DNA of 64,000 bases. Origin: a virus. Shown here piece after piece: positions 28,114 to 37,145 of this stretch (position 1 is its first letter; every line of letters starts with the position of its first letter). The notes beneath the pieces are model-generated. The model made no database searches, was not told the DNA's origin, and saw only the letters and a list, made by a program, of their open reading frames with translations. The stretch spans positions 23,651 through 87,650 of the IMG/VR virus record IMGVR_UViG_3300030116_004830. The stretch is one strand, 5' to 3'. Position numbers and translations under genes: made by a program.

Positions 28114-29466
28114 TCACTTCAAGTTGGTGATTTTTCCTTGTCCCTTAAAGAAGGTGCAACCAGTTTCACCCATTGTTCTGTAAAGACCTCTGTTACCTAG
28201 GACTCCAACACCGAATGGGTTTCCATGAGAAATACCGTCCTCAAAGTATTGGGTAGGCTTCATTGTAGCAAACCATAGATGGTCAGTGTCTAGCAATAGC
28301 ATGTCGGATAGACCGCTTGTTGCCGCACCTGTCTTTGGCATGTCCTTACAAGGAATTAGAGGAATATCGTAGTATGTTGCAACTCTGAATCCAACTTCTG
28401 CACCCTTTACGCCCTTTACACCGTTATGGGTTGGAATAACTTCCTTAGCGTCCATGAATCTTTCTTGGCTCTGTAGCAAGTCAGACAATGCTTGAATGGT
28501 ATCGTATCCAGTTAGGATAACCTTTGGAGTTCCACCATTCAATCTTAGGTTCTGAATAACATCGTTAATGATGCTTAGAGTTAGAACACGACCCGCAGTA
28601 GCGTAAGATGCACCGTAGTTAACAACCGAATCCATGAAAGATGCGCCTGTTGCTCTTGAGGTGTTACCGTAAAGAGTTGTTACATCAGCGTCTAGGTCAG
28701 CAATAGCAGATGAAACGCTTGAAAGCCTATCAAGTTCACCACCGCTATCGGACAACTCATCGTTACTGCTAACAATCTTCAATAGAGAAGTATAGTTTTC
28801 ACGAATTCTTCCGCTTGAAGTATCTGCTCCAAGTGTATCGTAGTTCTCAAGAGGCATTACTAGCATAACCGACTGAGATTCTGCGTGGAATTTACCCATA
28901 TCCTCACGAATGAGTTTACGAATATCTCCAACACCATCATCAATCTTAGCCATTTCAGCCGCAAGTTCGGAGTAATCGAACATATGAGCGACAATCTTTG
29001 GGTTCATGTATAGAGTGGTGTATTCAGGAGCAAGGGCTTCCAACTGTGTGCTATCCAATGCTTCGTTTTCACCGACACCACCGAGCAAATCTCCATCAGG
29101 AGTTTCTGAACCTTGAACACCACTTCCAGTAGTTGCACCTACAGCGAATGCCGCCGCACTTCCACCTTGAGGTCTGTTAATCATAACTCTCCAGCCGCTT
29201 GAAGTGTATGGCCTCTTAGGTAGAATAGATAGTGGGTTGATTTCTTGGTTAATCATTGACCAAACTTTCTGACCGTAAACCATGTTGTAAAGTGCAGTTA
29301 GGTTTGTTGCCGCAGTTCCGTTAAGAGTTAGTGCAGTGTCGGACGAACCAGTGAATCCACTGTTGATTCCGCCAACAATACCTGCCGCCTTCAAAAGGTT
29401 GTTTCCACCTACGTTACCATAGGTTGCTCTTTCCAAATCTTGAATTGTGTTAATGTATTTCGTCAT
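28114..29466 (-). CDS. Major capsid protein, HK97-fold
   Basis: The ATG at 29466 (MTKYINTIQDLERATYGN) follows AAGGAG at a good distance. The 450-aa product matches HK97-type capsid proteins in length and layout. It shows an N-arm, an E-loop region with ALAPEYTTLYMNPKIVAHM, a P-domain helix (GKFHAESQSVMLVMPLEN) and an A-domain with PKVILTGYDTIQALSDLL. It directly follows the protease/scaffold gene. The gene is more GC-rich than its neighbours, as often seen for the most highly expressed viral gene. Confidence 0.85.
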   Translation of the reverse strand: MTKYINTIQDLERATYGNVGGNNLLKAAGIVGGINSGFTGSSDTALTLNGTAATNLTALYNMVYGQKVWSMINQEINPLSILPKRPYTSSGWRVMINRPQGGSAAAFAVGATTGSGVQGSETPDGDLLGGVGENEALDSTQLEALAPEYTTLYMNPKIVAHMFDYSELAAEMAKIDDGVGDIRKLIREDMGKFHAESQSVMLVMPLENYDTLGADTSSGRIRENYTSLLKIVSSNDELSDSGGELDRLSSVSSAIADLDADVTTLYGNTSRATGASFMDSVVNYGASYATAGRVLTLSIINDVIQNLRLNGGTPKVILTGYDTIQALSDLLQSQERFMDAKEVIPTHNGVKGVKGAEVGFRVATYYDIPLIPCKDMPKTGAATSGLSDMLLLDTDHLWFATMKPTQYFEDGISHGNPFGVGVLGNRGLYRTMGETGCTFFKGQGKITNLK

Positions 29467-29499
29467 TTTTTTCATCTCCTTATTGTTTCTCTAATGGGA

Positions 29500-30987
29500 T
29501 TAGAGTTGTCCCTCCAATCTTTCAACTAGAGCGTTAATGTCGCTCCAATCCATCTTTGCGATTTCGTCACCATTAGGAATGTTAAGTTCTGCAACTGCTT
29601 CTTCTTGCTTACGAATTACAGTTTCTTCTTCTGCCTTTAGATTGTTAAGAAGGTCAGCGAATTGCTTTCTCAACTCAGTTACTTCTGCCTTAGCATCGTA
29701 GTTTGCCTTCTCAATTTCCTCGGTCTTAGCAACCATTTCAGAATTGAATCTTGCTTGGAATCCTTCCTTTACTTTATCAAAAGCCATCTTCTCAAGTTGT
29801 TCTGCCTTGAATTCAGCGTAAGCCTTCTCCAAGTTTTCAGCAGATAGGTCAAGAGTAGTTTGGTCTTCAAACTTAGCCATGTATTTGCTGTCCAATTGTG
29901 GATGAGCATCATCTACATATTCACCAGCGTTTCCTGCTTCTACTTGACCAGTAGCCAAATCAGGCTTTGACTTTCTTTCGGTATCCATGTATTCTCCACC
30001 CATACCTTTTTCGTCCATCATCTCTTTATCAGGCATATTAGGATTCATTGCTTCAACATCCTCTTCTGCGTTTTCAATTTCTTCTTCTTCTTTAGCAACC
30101 ATTTCTGTTCCCTCGGATGTTTTCTGATTTTTCTCTATGTTCTTATTAACGTTTTCTGCTGAATCCGTGTTTTCCATATCTTTCATAGCATTAAATTGGT
30201 CAACCATTTGTCTTAGTTCATCCTTTTCCATAATGCCTCTACCTAATACTCTTTCATATGGAGCCATCTCTACTTTACCAGTAGTGTTTTCCATATCTTC
30301 TTTCATAGCGTCAATTACATCTTTCTTCTTGTAATCCCCGCTAGTCAATACTTCAAGGTATTGCATTTTTACTACGCTTTCATTATTGTATGCGGAATTT
30401 GCCGCATCCAACGTCTTGTTCAGTTCTTCTAGTGCTTTGCTTATTGCATTCATTTTATCACCTTTATCCATTTTTAGTATATCGAATTTTGCTTCAGGGT
30501 TAATACCCTTTTCACAAATCGTTACTTCATGGAGTTCTAATTTGGAGATTTCATTGTATTCTCCGTATTCTTTGTGGGTCTTCTTTCTCTTTTCTAAGGC
30601 TTGACCCCCAATACTAAATGAGCGTAGAGAACCATCTCTGATTTCTCTACCAACCTCTTTTGCCTTTTCAATATCTTCTCTCATCTTAATGACGACAAAG
30701 AATCCAACATCGTCTACTTCTGTCTTGTAGAGTTTACCTGTCTTATCTCTGTAACTAGGAATAACTTCTCCTACTTGAACATTAGAATGATTAGTCATTA
30801 CGTTTCTAAACTTCGTAATTTTCATGTATTTGTTTACTGCTTCTTGTAGTGCATCAAGAGTAATAAGGTCGTTTTGCTTATCTACCATTTCAATAGAAGC
30901 ATAACCTCCAATGACTAAGTTATTGGATTTAAGGATGGTAAAGGGGTCATTTCTAATAGCGTTGATAGAAGTGACCGCACTACCCAT
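29500..30987 (-). CDS. Prohead protease fused to scaffold (XkdF-like)
   Basis: The N-terminal 180 residues match the XkdF/HK97 prohead protease group. GYASIEMVDKQNDLIT is followed by a probable catalytic His in TNHSNVQVGEVIPS, then the Ser segment LRSFSIGG and LHEVTICEKGINPEA. The remaining roughly 300 residues are acidic and coiled-coil, like a scaffold. The extreme C-terminus is MDWSDINALVERLEG, related to the tag at the start of many other late proteins. The start is uncertain: ATG at 30987 or GTG at 31005. The product should shape the procapsid and then digest the scaffold. Confidence 0.8.
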   Translation of the reverse strand: MGSAVTSINAIRNDPFTILKSNNLVIGGYASIEMVDKQNDLITLDALQEAVNKYMKITKFRNVMTNHSNVQVGEVIPSYRDKTGKLYKTEVDDVGFFVVIKMREDIEKAKEVGREIRDGSLRSFSIGGQALEKRKKTHKEYGEYNEISKLELHEVTICEKGINPEAKFDILKMDKGDKMNAISKALEELNKTLDAANSAYNNESVVKMQYLEVLTSGDYKKKDVIDAMKEDMENTTGKVEMAPYERVLGRGIMEKDELRQMVDQFNAMKDMENTDSAENVNKNIEKNQKTSEGTEMVAKEEEEIENAEEDVEAMNPNMPDKEMMDEKGMGGEYMDTERKSKPDLATGQVEAGNAGEYVDDAHPQLDSKYMAKFEDQTTLDLSAENLEKAYAEFKAEQLEKMAFDKVKEGFQARFNSEMVAKTEEIEKANYDAKAEVTELRKQFADLLNNLKAEEETVIRKQEEAVAELNIPNGDEIAKMDWSDINALVERLEGQL

Positions 30988-31025
30988 GCGTGATACTTTT
31001 TTCACAATTTCTATATTAGGTTTGC

Positions 31026-33509
31026 CTAGAATTTTAATTTAGAATCCTTATCTTCTCTAATATCCCATAGTCCGTCATCAGTTTCAGGGTCCACAGGTTT
31101 CTGTTCTATTCCAGTCCAAGCAAGCCACTTATCTTCGCCCTTTATCGGTATAACTCTAACATGAAATTTAGTATCGAATTTATTTCCAGTTAAAATGTAT
31201 TCATGATAACCATGACGCTGAACCCCTAACTCTACTTTTCCTGAATCTATGAGTTTACCCGTTTCTATTTTCGTTACAACTTGTGCAGGGTATTTGCCTG
31301 ATTTACCGAATAGAGTAAAGATGTCGTCTTCGTTTTCTATCTCTATATCCCAACCAATAGTTTCGTCTGATAATTTGAATAAGATAGAAAGATGACCGTT
31401 ATCTTTGTAGTAGATTTTGAAATCACCATTACGGTATTCATCAGGGGTTTTATATTTTGATTTTAAAATGTCCTTTTCTAAAATATCAGGTTCAGCAAAA
31501 AATAATTTCTCTTCTTCATTGTAACCAATGTCTTCTAGATTCTTTAGATAATTCTTCAATCTTGTAGGTTTACTATCAAAGATATTGTTGTAAGGGGTTT
31601 TCTGTTTCTCATTAACGAACTGTTCTATCTTAGAAAACGGAGATTCGCCATTCTCTAAAAGATAATTTCTTATTGATACTCTAAATGCTCCCTTTTCTCT
31701 TTTAATCAGTTCTTCTATTTCTGTTTTCCAAACGTCAATATCAAGTAATGCATTCTTAGCCATTATATTATTTTCTTCAAAACCATAGAAAGTAAACCCA
31801 TCTAAATCAGATTTAATGATAGCAGTAGCATCACCATGAATAGTATCGCTTATACGAAATCCTTTCTCTAATGCTTCTATATCATAATTAAGAGATTTCT
31901 TAGTATCTTGAGATAATAGGTCTAAAGTGATTAATTTTTCAGGAAGTTCAACTTCGGGTATTTCTATTACTTTAGCCGAAAAGAGCGTGTATCCCTTTTC
32001 GTTTTTCTTTACTTCATCTATCTTTACACGAATAATACTTCCAACTTCAACATCTATTTTTGTATTTAACGCCTTACCAACATTAAGATATTCTCTATCG
32101 TTAATTGTCTTAGTGTCCGAATAATTATCTTTATCTGTTAATGGTCCTGCCCCTAAAGTATAGGTAAACATATTTGATTTAGTGGTTTTCTTATCTAAAA
32201 CCATCATATCTAAATCTACAAACTTTTTCCATTTAATCCATTTAGGGTTTTTCTTAGTTCCTATAAAGTAAGTGGAAGTTACATCTTTTATTACTACCCC
32301 TTCAGCAGTAGGAATCTCCATAATTTCTTTTGCATATTCTTCCACTTCTTTCACAGAATCAGCATAACGAGTATCCTTCTTAGAAGGGAACGCTAACTTT
32401 TCATGGGAATGTGTAGAATAATTATTGAATAGAATAGTCATTCTTTCTATGAGTTCTTTCTCATGTAACTCCTCACTTTCATGTCGCATTATGTCGAACA
32501 CATGCGCTCTTAATTCTGTATCAGATTTTTTGTCCTTAAAAATTCTAGCAACTACCTCTGCTCGGTGTAGGGCTTCCTTACCTTTGAATAATAGAAGTTC
32601 AGCATCGAGGATACAATCTCCAAAATGCTTGGCTTTCATCACCTTAACTTGTTCAGGACATTTCTTGGTAATGTCCTTACCGTTGAAAGAAAATATCTTG
32701 ATTTGATTATCTATCTTATGAATTTGAATTCTCATTCCATCATACTTTTCTTGGACTACCCATTTACCAGTAAATCCTCTTAACTGTTCTAAGTCATCAA
32801 TATCGAATATACGATACATCGGTTTGTTAGGAACCAAGAAATGTTCTTCCGCCTTCATCGCCTTTTCTAGGCTAACCGTCTTATCCCAATTTTTACGGCT
32901 ATGATGGTTCACAAATATTTCTTCTAACAATTTCTTAGCGCCTAAATATTTACCTTTGATTCTTTTTGTGTCTTTATCGTCACCATAATGTTCGACCACA
33001 AAATCTAGAATATCCTTTTCAGCAAGGTTTAGTCCCTTGAATCCCTCTGTAATACTATCGGGTTCCAAATCATTCTTTTCCCATGCCTCATCACTAAGGG
33101 CTTTATCGTGGTTTCTCATAGCCCAGTGAATAAATTTAGCAAATAGAGATTCGTTTTCTATTAGTTCATCTAATACATCTTCACCATATTTAGTAGAGAA
33201 TGGGTCCTTTACAATACCCGATGAATATCTCAATTCTTTAACTTGAGAATATATTTTTCTAGCATCATCACTTTCTACGTTTTCTGCCTCATCAGAGAAC
33301 AGTTCCTTTTCATTAATTATTTCTTTAATCTCTTTACTGAACTCATCAATGTCGTCCCATTGTTCTCTAAGTGTTTTAATTTCGCCTATCCATTTATCGC
33401 CGTATCTTTTCTTATCTGATAAAGCAGACAAGTAAGACATTCTCATTTTTTCAAAGAATTGAATTACTCTAAGGGTTAGAGGGTCATCTTTGATAACGGA
33501 AACAGGCAC
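31026..33509 (-). CDS. ATP-dependent DNA ligase with long extra domains
   Basis: This 827-aa protein holds a nucleotidyltransferase core. Motif I is EKYDGMR with catalytic Lys at about 255; then come LDAEL, RAHVFDIM, AEGVVIKD and motif V KWIKWKKF, followed by an OB-fold-like stretch. The N-terminal 220 residues are helical and unassigned. The last roughly 250 residues include GHLSILFKLSDETIGWDIEI and GVQRHGYHEYIL, vaguely reminiscent of the LigD phosphoesterase domain. It joins 3'-OH and 5'-phosphate DNA ends using ATP. It sits inside the head-assembly cluster next to the protease gene, unusual for a repair enzyme, so packaging into the head is possible. Confidence 0.85.
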   Translation of the reverse strand: MPVSVIKDDPLTLRVIQFFEKMRMSYLSALSDKKRYGDKWIGEIKTLREQWDDIDEFSKEIKEIINEKELFSDEAENVESDDARKIYSQVKELRYSSGIVKDPFSTKYGEDVLDELIENESLFAKFIHWAMRNHDKALSDEAWEKNDLEPDSITEGFKGLNLAEKDILDFVVEHYGDDKDTKRIKGKYLGAKKLLEEIFVNHHSRKNWDKTVSLEKAMKAEEHFLVPNKPMYRIFDIDDLEQLRGFTGKWVVQEKYDGMRIQIHKIDNQIKIFSFNGKDITKKCPEQVKVMKAKHFGDCILDAELLLFKGKEALHRAEVVARIFKDKKSDTELRAHVFDIMRHESEELHEKELIERMTILFNNYSTHSHEKLAFPSKKDTRYADSVKEVEEYAKEIMEIPTAEGVVIKDVTSTYFIGTKKNPKWIKWKKFVDLDMMVLDKKTTKSNMFTYTLGAGPLTDKDNYSDTKTINDREYLNVGKALNTKIDVEVGSIIRVKIDEVKKNEKGYTLFSAKVIEIPEVELPEKLITLDLLSQDTKKSLNYDIEALEKGFRISDTIHGDATAIIKSDLDGFTFYGFEENNIMAKNALLDIDVWKTEIEELIKREKGAFRVSIRNYLLENGESPFSKIEQFVNEKQKTPYNNIFDSKPTRLKNYLKNLEDIGYNEEEKLFFAEPDILEKDILKSKYKTPDEYRNGDFKIYYKDNGHLSILFKLSDETIGWDIEIENEDDIFTLFGKSGKYPAQVVTKIETGKLIDSGKVELGVQRHGYHEYILTGNKFDTKFHVRVIPIKGEDKWLAWTGIEQKPVDPETDDGLWDIREDKDSKLKF

Positions 33510-33519
33510 ACAGAATCAC

Positions 33520-33705
33520 CTACTTCTTTTTGTTAGCCCCTGCGTAATGCCTTTTACCAGCCTTTACGCTTTGGCCTTTAGCCTCATCAGAAAGATGACC
33601 TACTCCCAAGGGCTTAGTTTTATCCTTTTCACCTTTGGTTCTCTTGAGTTTCATTTCTTCGCCAATGACGAATTTCATTAGTTTTTCAGTGTATTCAGTG
33701 GTCAT
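33520..33705 (-). CDS. Small basic protein
   Basis: The 61-aa product (MTTEYTEKLMKFVIGEEMKL) ends in a Lys-rich tail (KAGKRHYAGANKKK). Similar basic tails occur in small DNA-associated head proteins. It overlaps the next upstream gene by four bases. No family was recognised. Confidence 0.5.
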   Translation of the reverse strand: MTTEYTEKLMKFVIGEEMKLKRTKGEKDKTKPLGVGHLSDEAKGQSVKAGKRHYAGANKKK

Positions 33706-34082
33706 TTTGGTCCCTCCTTTATTGCTATTGCTTCAATTCCGTCAAAACTTGTATTTCTAATAGTCCAGCCTTCAGCACGATATATATCGGAAATTATTTG
33801 AAGAATGTATGACCTATTCCGACCGAGTTTATCTTGCCCGTCTTGTCCCATAAGATAAAATGGAGAATTGTTATTGGACAATCCCGTTTTATCTGCTGGT
33901 TCATTTCTAAAACCAATATATGTTTCTTTTCCTTCTAGCGCTGGTTGCGCTTGAACCAACGCTACTAATTTAGGTTCAATTACTGATTTCTCATACTCAG
34001 TAATCGCTTGTTTATGGTCTTCATCTCTAGCGGTCCTAGTGCCTAGGGGCATAGGCATTTTCAAAATATCTTTCCAATTCAT
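33702..34082 (-). CDS. Tagged late protein (MNWKDILK)
   Basis: The 126-aa protein starts with the shared late peptide MNWKDILKMPMP. The body contains an alpha/beta segment (YILQIISDIYRAEGWTIRNT). It sits between the ligase/protease cluster and other tagged genes. Its own function is unknown; the leader suggests a common destination with the other tagged proteins. Confidence 0.6.
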   Translation of the reverse strand: MNWKDILKMPMPLGTRTARDEDHKQAITEYEKSVIEPKLVALVQAQPALEGKETYIGFRNEPADKTGLSNNNSPFYLMGQDGQDKLGRNRSYILQIISDIYRAEGWTIRNTSFDGIEAIAIKEGPK

Positions 34083-34083
34083 T

Positions 34084-34320
34084 TTACTCTCCTCCTAATC
34101 TTGCTACTAAGTCATTAATTTCATCCCAACTCATCTTAGCAATTGTATCTGAATCAGGAACATCACTATGAGTTCTGATTGCAGGAGTTGGCGAGTCCAC
34201 AGTAACAATACCCGACTTAACTAAGATATTATCATTGTTATAAACTGTATTTTCTATTTTCTTAATTCTACCTACTAATTCCTTTAGCAGGTCTACCATT
34301 TCATTATTCTCTTCCGTCAT
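34084..34320 (-). CDS. Small protein with C-terminal tag-like motif
   Basis: The 78-aa protein has an N-terminal coiled coil (MVDLLKELVGRIKKIENTV), a short linker and a C-terminus IAKMSWDEINDLVARLGGE. That end matches the last 19 residues of the protease/scaffold protein at most positions. It could be a second scaffold-like protein or a tag-binding partner. It overlaps the upstream gene by one base. Confidence 0.65.
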   Translation of the reverse strand: MTEENNEMVDLLKELVGRIKKIENTVYNNDNILVKSGIVTVDSPTPAIRTHSDVPDSDTIAKMSWDEINDLVARLGGE

Positions 34321-34661
34321 TATTCATCATCCCTTAAACTTCTAGCGCTCTTTGGATATACTACTTTTCTTACTTGGCGATACAACTGTTCGTATTGCTT
34401 ACGAAGTTTGCTGGCAGTAGCGACCATATCAACATTCTGTTCACTGATGGACTTTACTTTCTTTTGTAGTTTAGAGTCATCCTTCACCAAATCTAGTTCA
34501 CTCATCATATCAATGAGTTCTCCTAACTTGGTAAAATCCTGACCAAAATACTCTGTAGGTTCAGCCGCTTGGAGTGTCTTTTTGAGTTTCTTTTTCTTCT
34601 TAGAATCAAGAGCATTGAGGATTTTGCTTTCCTCTTTGATTAGCATATCTTCCCAAGTCAT
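34320..34661 (-). CDS. Tagged late protein (MTWEDMLI)
   Basis: The 113-aa protein begins MTWEDMLIKEESKIL. It is helical with a Lys-rich segment (DSKKKKKLKKTLQ) and two further helices. No family was recognised. It overlaps the downstream gene by one base and lies one base from the upstream gene. Confidence 0.6.
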   Translation of the reverse strand: MTWEDMLIKEESKILNALDSKKKKKLKKTLQAAEPTEYFGQDFTKLGELIDMMSELDLVKDDSKLQKKVKSISEQNVDMVATASKLRKQYEQLYRQVRKVVYPKSARSLRDDE

Positions 34662-34662
34662 A

Positions 34663-35313
34663 TTAATCCCTATATCCTAATGACCTTGCATTTGCGGCAA
34701 ATCTATGACCCGCCATTTCTCCTCTAAACTCCCTTTGTTCTTCTTCGGACATATCGCCCCAATCTTCTTCATATTGAGCATATTCCTTGAAGGCCTTCAA
34801 AATAGCCTGAACAAAATCTCTTACGCCCTGTCTACTATTATCCCATCCTTTGAGGTCAATCTTAACATCAATTTTCTTTTTGCCTCCTTGGGTAGCCAAC
34901 TCAATATCATGTATCTTGAAACTATTAATAGCGAGTCGACCATAATCAGGATTTCTTGGATTATAGTATAAATCATAATTATCGGGCAAATACCTGATAG
35001 TCATTTTATCTGAACCAAAACCTTGACGATAAGCATAAGGTTCATCCATATCGGTAATAATTAATTCGTGGCCAAAGGTTTCTTGTCCATAAGAGCCGTC
35101 ATAATCTTCCATTTCTTCATCAGACAAAGTAGTAAATTCTCGATATTTCATTTTCTTCTTATCTTTTTCAGTCATCCAAGACATATTCTCATAGTGGTCG
35201 CTATATTTAATCTCAAAACCTAATGCCTCTAAACTACTAATTACTTGGTCGCCAAATTCACTAATCTTCATATTGCTTAAATTGTCGTATTTCAAAATAT
35301 CTTTCCAACTCAT
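34663..35313 (-). CDS. Tagged late protein (MSWKDILK), 216 aa
   Basis: The start at 35313 is fixed by GAGGTG and by the shared leader MSWKDILKYDNL; the longer frame would overlap the upstream gene. The body is alpha/beta and acidic, with NSFKIHDIELATQGGKKKID and a C-terminal helix-rich part. Function unknown. Confidence 0.6.
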   Translation of the reverse strand: MSWKDILKYDNLSNMKISEFGDQVISSLEALGFEIKYSDHYENMSWMTEKDKKKMKYREFTTLSDEEMEDYDGSYGQETFGHELIITDMDEPYAYRQGFGSDKMTIRYLPDNYDLYYNPRNPDYGRLAINSFKIHDIELATQGGKKKIDVKIDLKGWDNSRQGVRDFVQAILKAFKEYAQYEEDWGDMSEEEQREFRGEMAGHRFAANARSLGYRD

Positions 35314-35314
35314 T

Positions 35315-35635
35315 TTAAGCACCTCTATATCTATAATCATAACTGTAATTATCCGACTCTTTATCTGATTGAACTCTTCTTAAATTCTTTTTAGATAAGA
35401 AAAACCATGAAGATGCATTCATATTTCCATCCATATTTCCTTCATCTATCCCTAATGGTTTAGCAATTTCTCTTGCTATTTTCCAACTTGTTCTAGGTAA
35501 AACAAAATCTACTTTCTCTTCAGGATATTGTTCCCGATACTTTTCAGAAACAACTTTCACACCATTTTTTGATTTTTTCCATGCTTCACGAATAGCATCA
35601 TAATCGTTACTTTTTAGTATATCTTCCCAAGTCAT
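35315..35635 (-). CDS. Tagged late protein (MTWEDILK), 106 aa
   Basis: The leader MTWEDILKSNDY is followed by a short alpha/beta body (VLPRTSWKIAREIAKPLG) and a Tyr/Arg/Asp-rich end. The gene lies one base from its downstream neighbour. No family was recognised. Confidence 0.6.
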   Translation of the reverse strand: MTWEDILKSNDYDAIREAWKKSKNGVKVVSEKYREQYPEEKVDFVLPRTSWKIAREIAKPLGIDEGNMDGNMNASSWFFLSKKNLRRVQSDKESDNYSYDYRYRGA

Positions 35636-35636
35636 T

Positions 35637-36716
35637 TTAATTTCTCCTAATTGTTTTACCTGCCATTAAATCCTCTAACTCTTGTCTTTCCCTTTCTGCT
35701 TGGGCTTCTCTTTCTTCAAAGGTTAGACCTTCTTCTTGTCTAGAGGGTCTTTCGGTTTCTCTTTCTTCAATGGCCCTTCTCATTGCCGCATCTTCAGCAG
35801 TTGCTAAATCCATAAGAACATCTCTTCCTCTTGTAGTAACCATATACCAAATATCATTTCTTGCATTTAGAATATCTCTCTGCTGTTTAATATCCGCCAA
35901 GGTTACACCAGTGTTTTGTGAATAAGCATAAAGTAAAGCATCAATAAAAGGCTCTTTGATTCTACCCTTTGTATGATGATTAAATTCAATAGGTTCATTC
36001 AAAAGATTGTAAACTTTTTGTCTCAATTTCTTAATATCAGATTGAGGCATACGAGCAGTTTTTTCTGCATATATAGGTGATGCCGTTTCTCTAAGTTCAG
36101 CAACATCGTATTTATTCTTAATAACTTCAGATAGGTTTCTTTCAAATCTATCATCGTGAATAAAATCTCCATCGAAATCTAATTTAGCATCTTGTAATGC
36201 ATCCCTAAGTTCAGTTAATTTATCAATTCCCCTTTCTAGTTGTTTATCTTCCTTAACCCTAGAAAAGGTAGCGCCTTTCCCTGCTCCCTGTGTAACCTTT
36301 TGTTTGGGAGTTTTCTGAGAATCCATAATATCAGATAGTAAATCTTGAAGCCCCGTCATAATTGGTTTCATGATAGTAGGTTCAATTTCACTCCCTTTGA
36401 TAGCATTAAGCAATGCTCTAACATTAGATTCTCTTACACTAGCAAAATAAGGGTCATTACTTTGTTTACCCTCTTTTATTCCTAGTAGCAGTGACTTTGG
36501 GGAACCCAGTTTATTCATATCAGTTTCACTGTCTAGTAGATTTTCAATAGCAGTAAATAATTGATTAGACATCTTAGGTTGATTAGTCCTTTGCATACTC
36601 TGAAGAAGTTCTCTCCAAGATTTACCGTCCTGTTTTAGAATATCTTCTAAATAGCACTTCAACATAATGAACGGGTCATTAGTTTTCAGAAGTTTTGCCT
36701 TTAGAAGTGTTCCCAT
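35637..36716 (-). CDS. Helical head-cluster protein, 359 aa
   Basis: The helical protein begins with KTNDPFIMLKCYLEDILKQ. This combines an NDPF-x2-LK phrase shared with the protease/scaffold N-terminus and an EDILK phrase like the late tag. The C-terminal 60 residues are Arg/Glu-rich coiled coil (ERETERPSRQEEGLTFEERE). An internal virion or assembly protein is plausible. No family was recognised. Confidence 0.5.
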   Translation of the reverse strand: MGTLLKAKLLKTNDPFIMLKCYLEDILKQDGKSWRELLQSMQRTNQPKMSNQLFTAIENLLDSETDMNKLGSPKSLLLGIKEGKQSNDPYFASVRESNVRALLNAIKGSEIEPTIMKPIMTGLQDLLSDIMDSQKTPKQKVTQGAGKGATFSRVKEDKQLERGIDKLTELRDALQDAKLDFDGDFIHDDRFERNLSEVIKNKYDVAELRETASPIYAEKTARMPQSDIKKLRQKVYNLLNEPIEFNHHTKGRIKEPFIDALLYAYSQNTGVTLADIKQQRDILNARNDIWYMVTTRGRDVLMDLATAEDAAMRRAIEERETERPSRQEEGLTFEEREAQAERERQELEDLMAGKTIRRN

Positions 36717-36725
36717 GTTATCGCC

Positions 36726-36947
36726 TCAAAAGAACGGAATGTTTTCTTTCTTTAGTTTCTTTCTCTTAGGATTATGAATAACATTAGGAACATCAGCAGT
36801 TTTAGGTTCAGGCCTATCCTTTTCCTTCTTTAGTTGCATAGGAGTTAGAACAGGTTTCGACTCTCTTGCTTTTTCTTTCTGCGCTAGAATCCTTTCGGCC
36901 CTAACAAGTTCCTTTCTCATTTTATTTGTTTCTTCTCTTGTAACCAT
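36726..36947 (-). CDS. Small basic protein
   Basis: The ATG at 36947 (MVTREETNKMRKEL) has AGGTGA at a good distance. The roughly 73-aa product is highly charged and Lys/Pro-rich (KKEKDRPEPKTADVP). It may be disordered and bind nucleic acid or another head protein. No family was recognised. Confidence 0.45.
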   Translation of the reverse strand: MVTREETNKMRKELVRAERILAQKEKARESKPVLTPMQLKKEKDRPEPKTADVPNVIHNPKRKKLKKENIPFF

Positions 36948-36952
36948 ATTAT

Positions 36953-37144
36953 TCACCTATTTGCTATTTTTTCCATCATATCTATTAATTCGCCTTCTAA
37001 TTCAGGGGCAGAATAATGTCTTTCTAACAATTTATTCATAGCCATCATTTTCAATTTCTCATATTTAGGTAAATGCATCAATTCAGAATCTAATTCACCA
37101 ACATAATCAAATTTCTCTTTCTTTATTACATCTTCCCAATTCAT
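36953..37144 (-). CDS. Tagged late protein (MNWEDVIK), 63 aa
   Basis: The ATG at 37144 is preferred to an upstream TTG. It has AGGAGAG before it and gives the shared leader MNWEDVIKKEKF. The rest is two or three helices (HLPKYEKLKMMAMNKLLER). It sits directly downstream of the portal gene. Confidence 0.6.
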   Translation of the reverse strand: MNWEDVIKKEKFDYVGELDSELMHLPKYEKLKMMAMNKLLERHYSAPELEGELIDMMEKIANR

Positions 37145-37145
37145 A

